The position numbers were made by a program, and so were the translations under genes. Of a stretch of DNA of 7,727 nt, positions 6,897 to 7,727 are shown piece after piece; positions within the stretch are counted from its first letter, which is position 1, and each line of letters begins with the position of its first letter. The notes beneath the pieces are model-generated. The model searched no databases, was not told the origin of the DNA, and saw only the letters and a program-made list of their open reading frames with translations. This DNA comes from Flavobacteriales bacterium. Its GTDB lineage: Bacteria > Bacteroidota > Bacteroidia > NORP154. Where the stretch lies: positions 1-7,727 of the forward strand of contig DTSC01000236.1 of the NCBI GenBank assembly GCA_012965625.1. Direction: 5' to 3'.

Positions 6897-7727
6897 CTAA
6901 ACAAAGATTTTTCCTGGGTTTAGAATACCCTTAGGATCAAATAGTGTTTTGATGTCTTTTTGAATTTGTATTTCAGTGGGACTGAAAGCAATATCCAAAT
7001 AGTCCTTTTGTACATATCCAATTCCATGCTCACCTGATAAAGTGCCACCTAGACTTTTACACAACTTAAAGATCTCCCTAATTCCTTTAGGCAGCTCTTC
7101 ATTCCATTTCTTATCTTCCATAGCACCTTTGATTATATTTACATGAAGATTTCCATCTCCAGCATGACCATAGCAAATTGATTGAAATCCATACTTCTTT
7201 CCGATCTTCTTTACACCAGATAATAATTTTGCCAGCTCGGCGCGAGGGACTACTGTATCTTCCTCCTTATAAATTGAATTGGATTTTACAGCTTCTGCAA
7301 CCATCCTTCGTAACCTCCATAGGTCTTCCTGTTGTTTGAATGAGTCTGCAAACAAGATTTCATCACAATCAAACATTTCCATAACTTCAGTGATTCGTTC
7401 ACAATCTTTAAAGAGGACATCTTCATTATTCCCATCAACTTCTACGAGCAGATGAGCTTTAATTTTTTCCTTTACTACTATATTTATATCAGATACATAT
7501 TGCATGGTCCAGTCTATAGCATCCCTTTCCATAAACTCCAAACAAGAAGGCGTTATCCCTGCCTGGAAAACAGCAGAAACGGCTTCACATGCTTTCTCAG
7601 CGGAAAAAAACGGTACGAGCATTAACATACTTTTATCAGGGTAGGGGATGAGTTTTAATACAATCTTGGTAATTATGCCAAGTGTACCTTCACTTCCAAC
7701 CATAAGTTGCGTCAGGTTATACCCTGT
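6897..7727 (-). CDS. GlcD-type FAD-linked oxidase, C-terminal part, 5' end outside window
   Basis: The frame enters from the right edge and ends with TAG at 6899-6897, giving 276 visible residues. The ATG at 7703 is internal, because the frame continues upstream as TGYNLTQL running into MVGSEGTLGI, the conserved end of the FAD-binding domain of this family. The rest matches the FAD-oxidase C-terminal (substrate/cap) domain: EDTVVPRAEL, then YGHAGDGNLHVNI, GGTLSGEHGIG, and the typical LNPGKIF end. In related D-2-hydroxyacid dehydrogenases, the histidines of GHAGDGNLH and the Glu-His of SGEHG lie at the metal/substrate site; all are present here (visible residues 188, 195, 233 and 234). The family (GlcD, D-lactate and D-2-hydroxyglutarate dehydrogenases) oxidises D-2-hydroxyacids to 2-oxoacids with FAD. 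The exact substrate cannot be decided from this fragment. About 180-200 N-terminal residues are probably missing. It lies 164 nt upstream of the surface-protein genes on the same strand with no evident functional link. Confidence 0.93.
   Translation of the reverse strand, partial: TGYNLTQLMVGSEGTLGIITKIVLKLIPYPDKSMLMLVPFFSAEKACEAVSAVFQAGITPSCLEFMERDAIDWTMQYVSDINIVVKEKIKAHLLVEVDGNNEDVLFKDCERITEVMEMFDCDEILFADSFKQQEDLWRLRRMVAEAVKSNSIYKEEDTVVPRAELAKLLSGVKKIGKKYGFQSICYGHAGDGNLHVNIIKGAMEDKKWNEELPKGIREIFKLCKSLGGTLSGEHGIGYVQKDYLDIAFSPTEIQIQKDIKTLFDPKGILNPGKIFV

Noticed and set aside
7701..7703. ATG at 7703 as the start of the oxidase gene
   Set aside because: The frame stays open to the window edge and encodes the conserved TGYNLTQL segment just upstream. 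The Met is therefore internal and the gene is cut by the window.

Overview
The window looks like chromosomal DNA from a member of the Bacteroidota, probably a free-living environmental one. It is AT-rich. It carries a very large secreted protein built from GEVED and PKD domains that ends in a type A C-terminal sorting domain of the type IX secretion system (T9SS). A second large secreted protein has repeats of a kind common in that phylum, and the visible genes use few Shine-Dalgarno sequences. No finer taxonomic placement is possible from this window.

All three genes lie on the minus strand, so transcription runs right to left. At the right edge (7727 to 6897) is the C-terminal part of a GlcD-type FAD-linked oxidase; its FAD-binding half lies outside the window. 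A 164-nt AT-rich gap follows (6896 to 6733). Next is a complete 1383-residue surface protein (6732 to 2581) with the order: signal peptide, four GEVED-PKD pairs, four further PKD domains, T9SS sorting domain. The fourth PKD of the pairs and the next three are a cysteine-containing variant. After only 14 nt comes a second secreted multidomain protein (start at 2566). It is open to the left edge after 855 codons and ends there in a tandem array of about 84-residue Ig/PKD-like repeats.

The two surface proteins have the same orientation, nearly abut and both carry signal peptides, so they are probably co-transcribed and exported together. They would serve as adhesins or cell-surface/extracellular structural proteins. 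No enzymatic domain was recognised in either one. The oxidase is a metabolic gene with no visible functional link to them.

No RNA gene, mobile element, CRISPR array or plus-strand gene is supported. I did not find a clearly new biological system. The most notable content is the modular architecture of the two repeat proteins: the GEVED-PKD super-repeat, the switch to a cysteine-containing PKD class, and the tandem array cut by the window edge.
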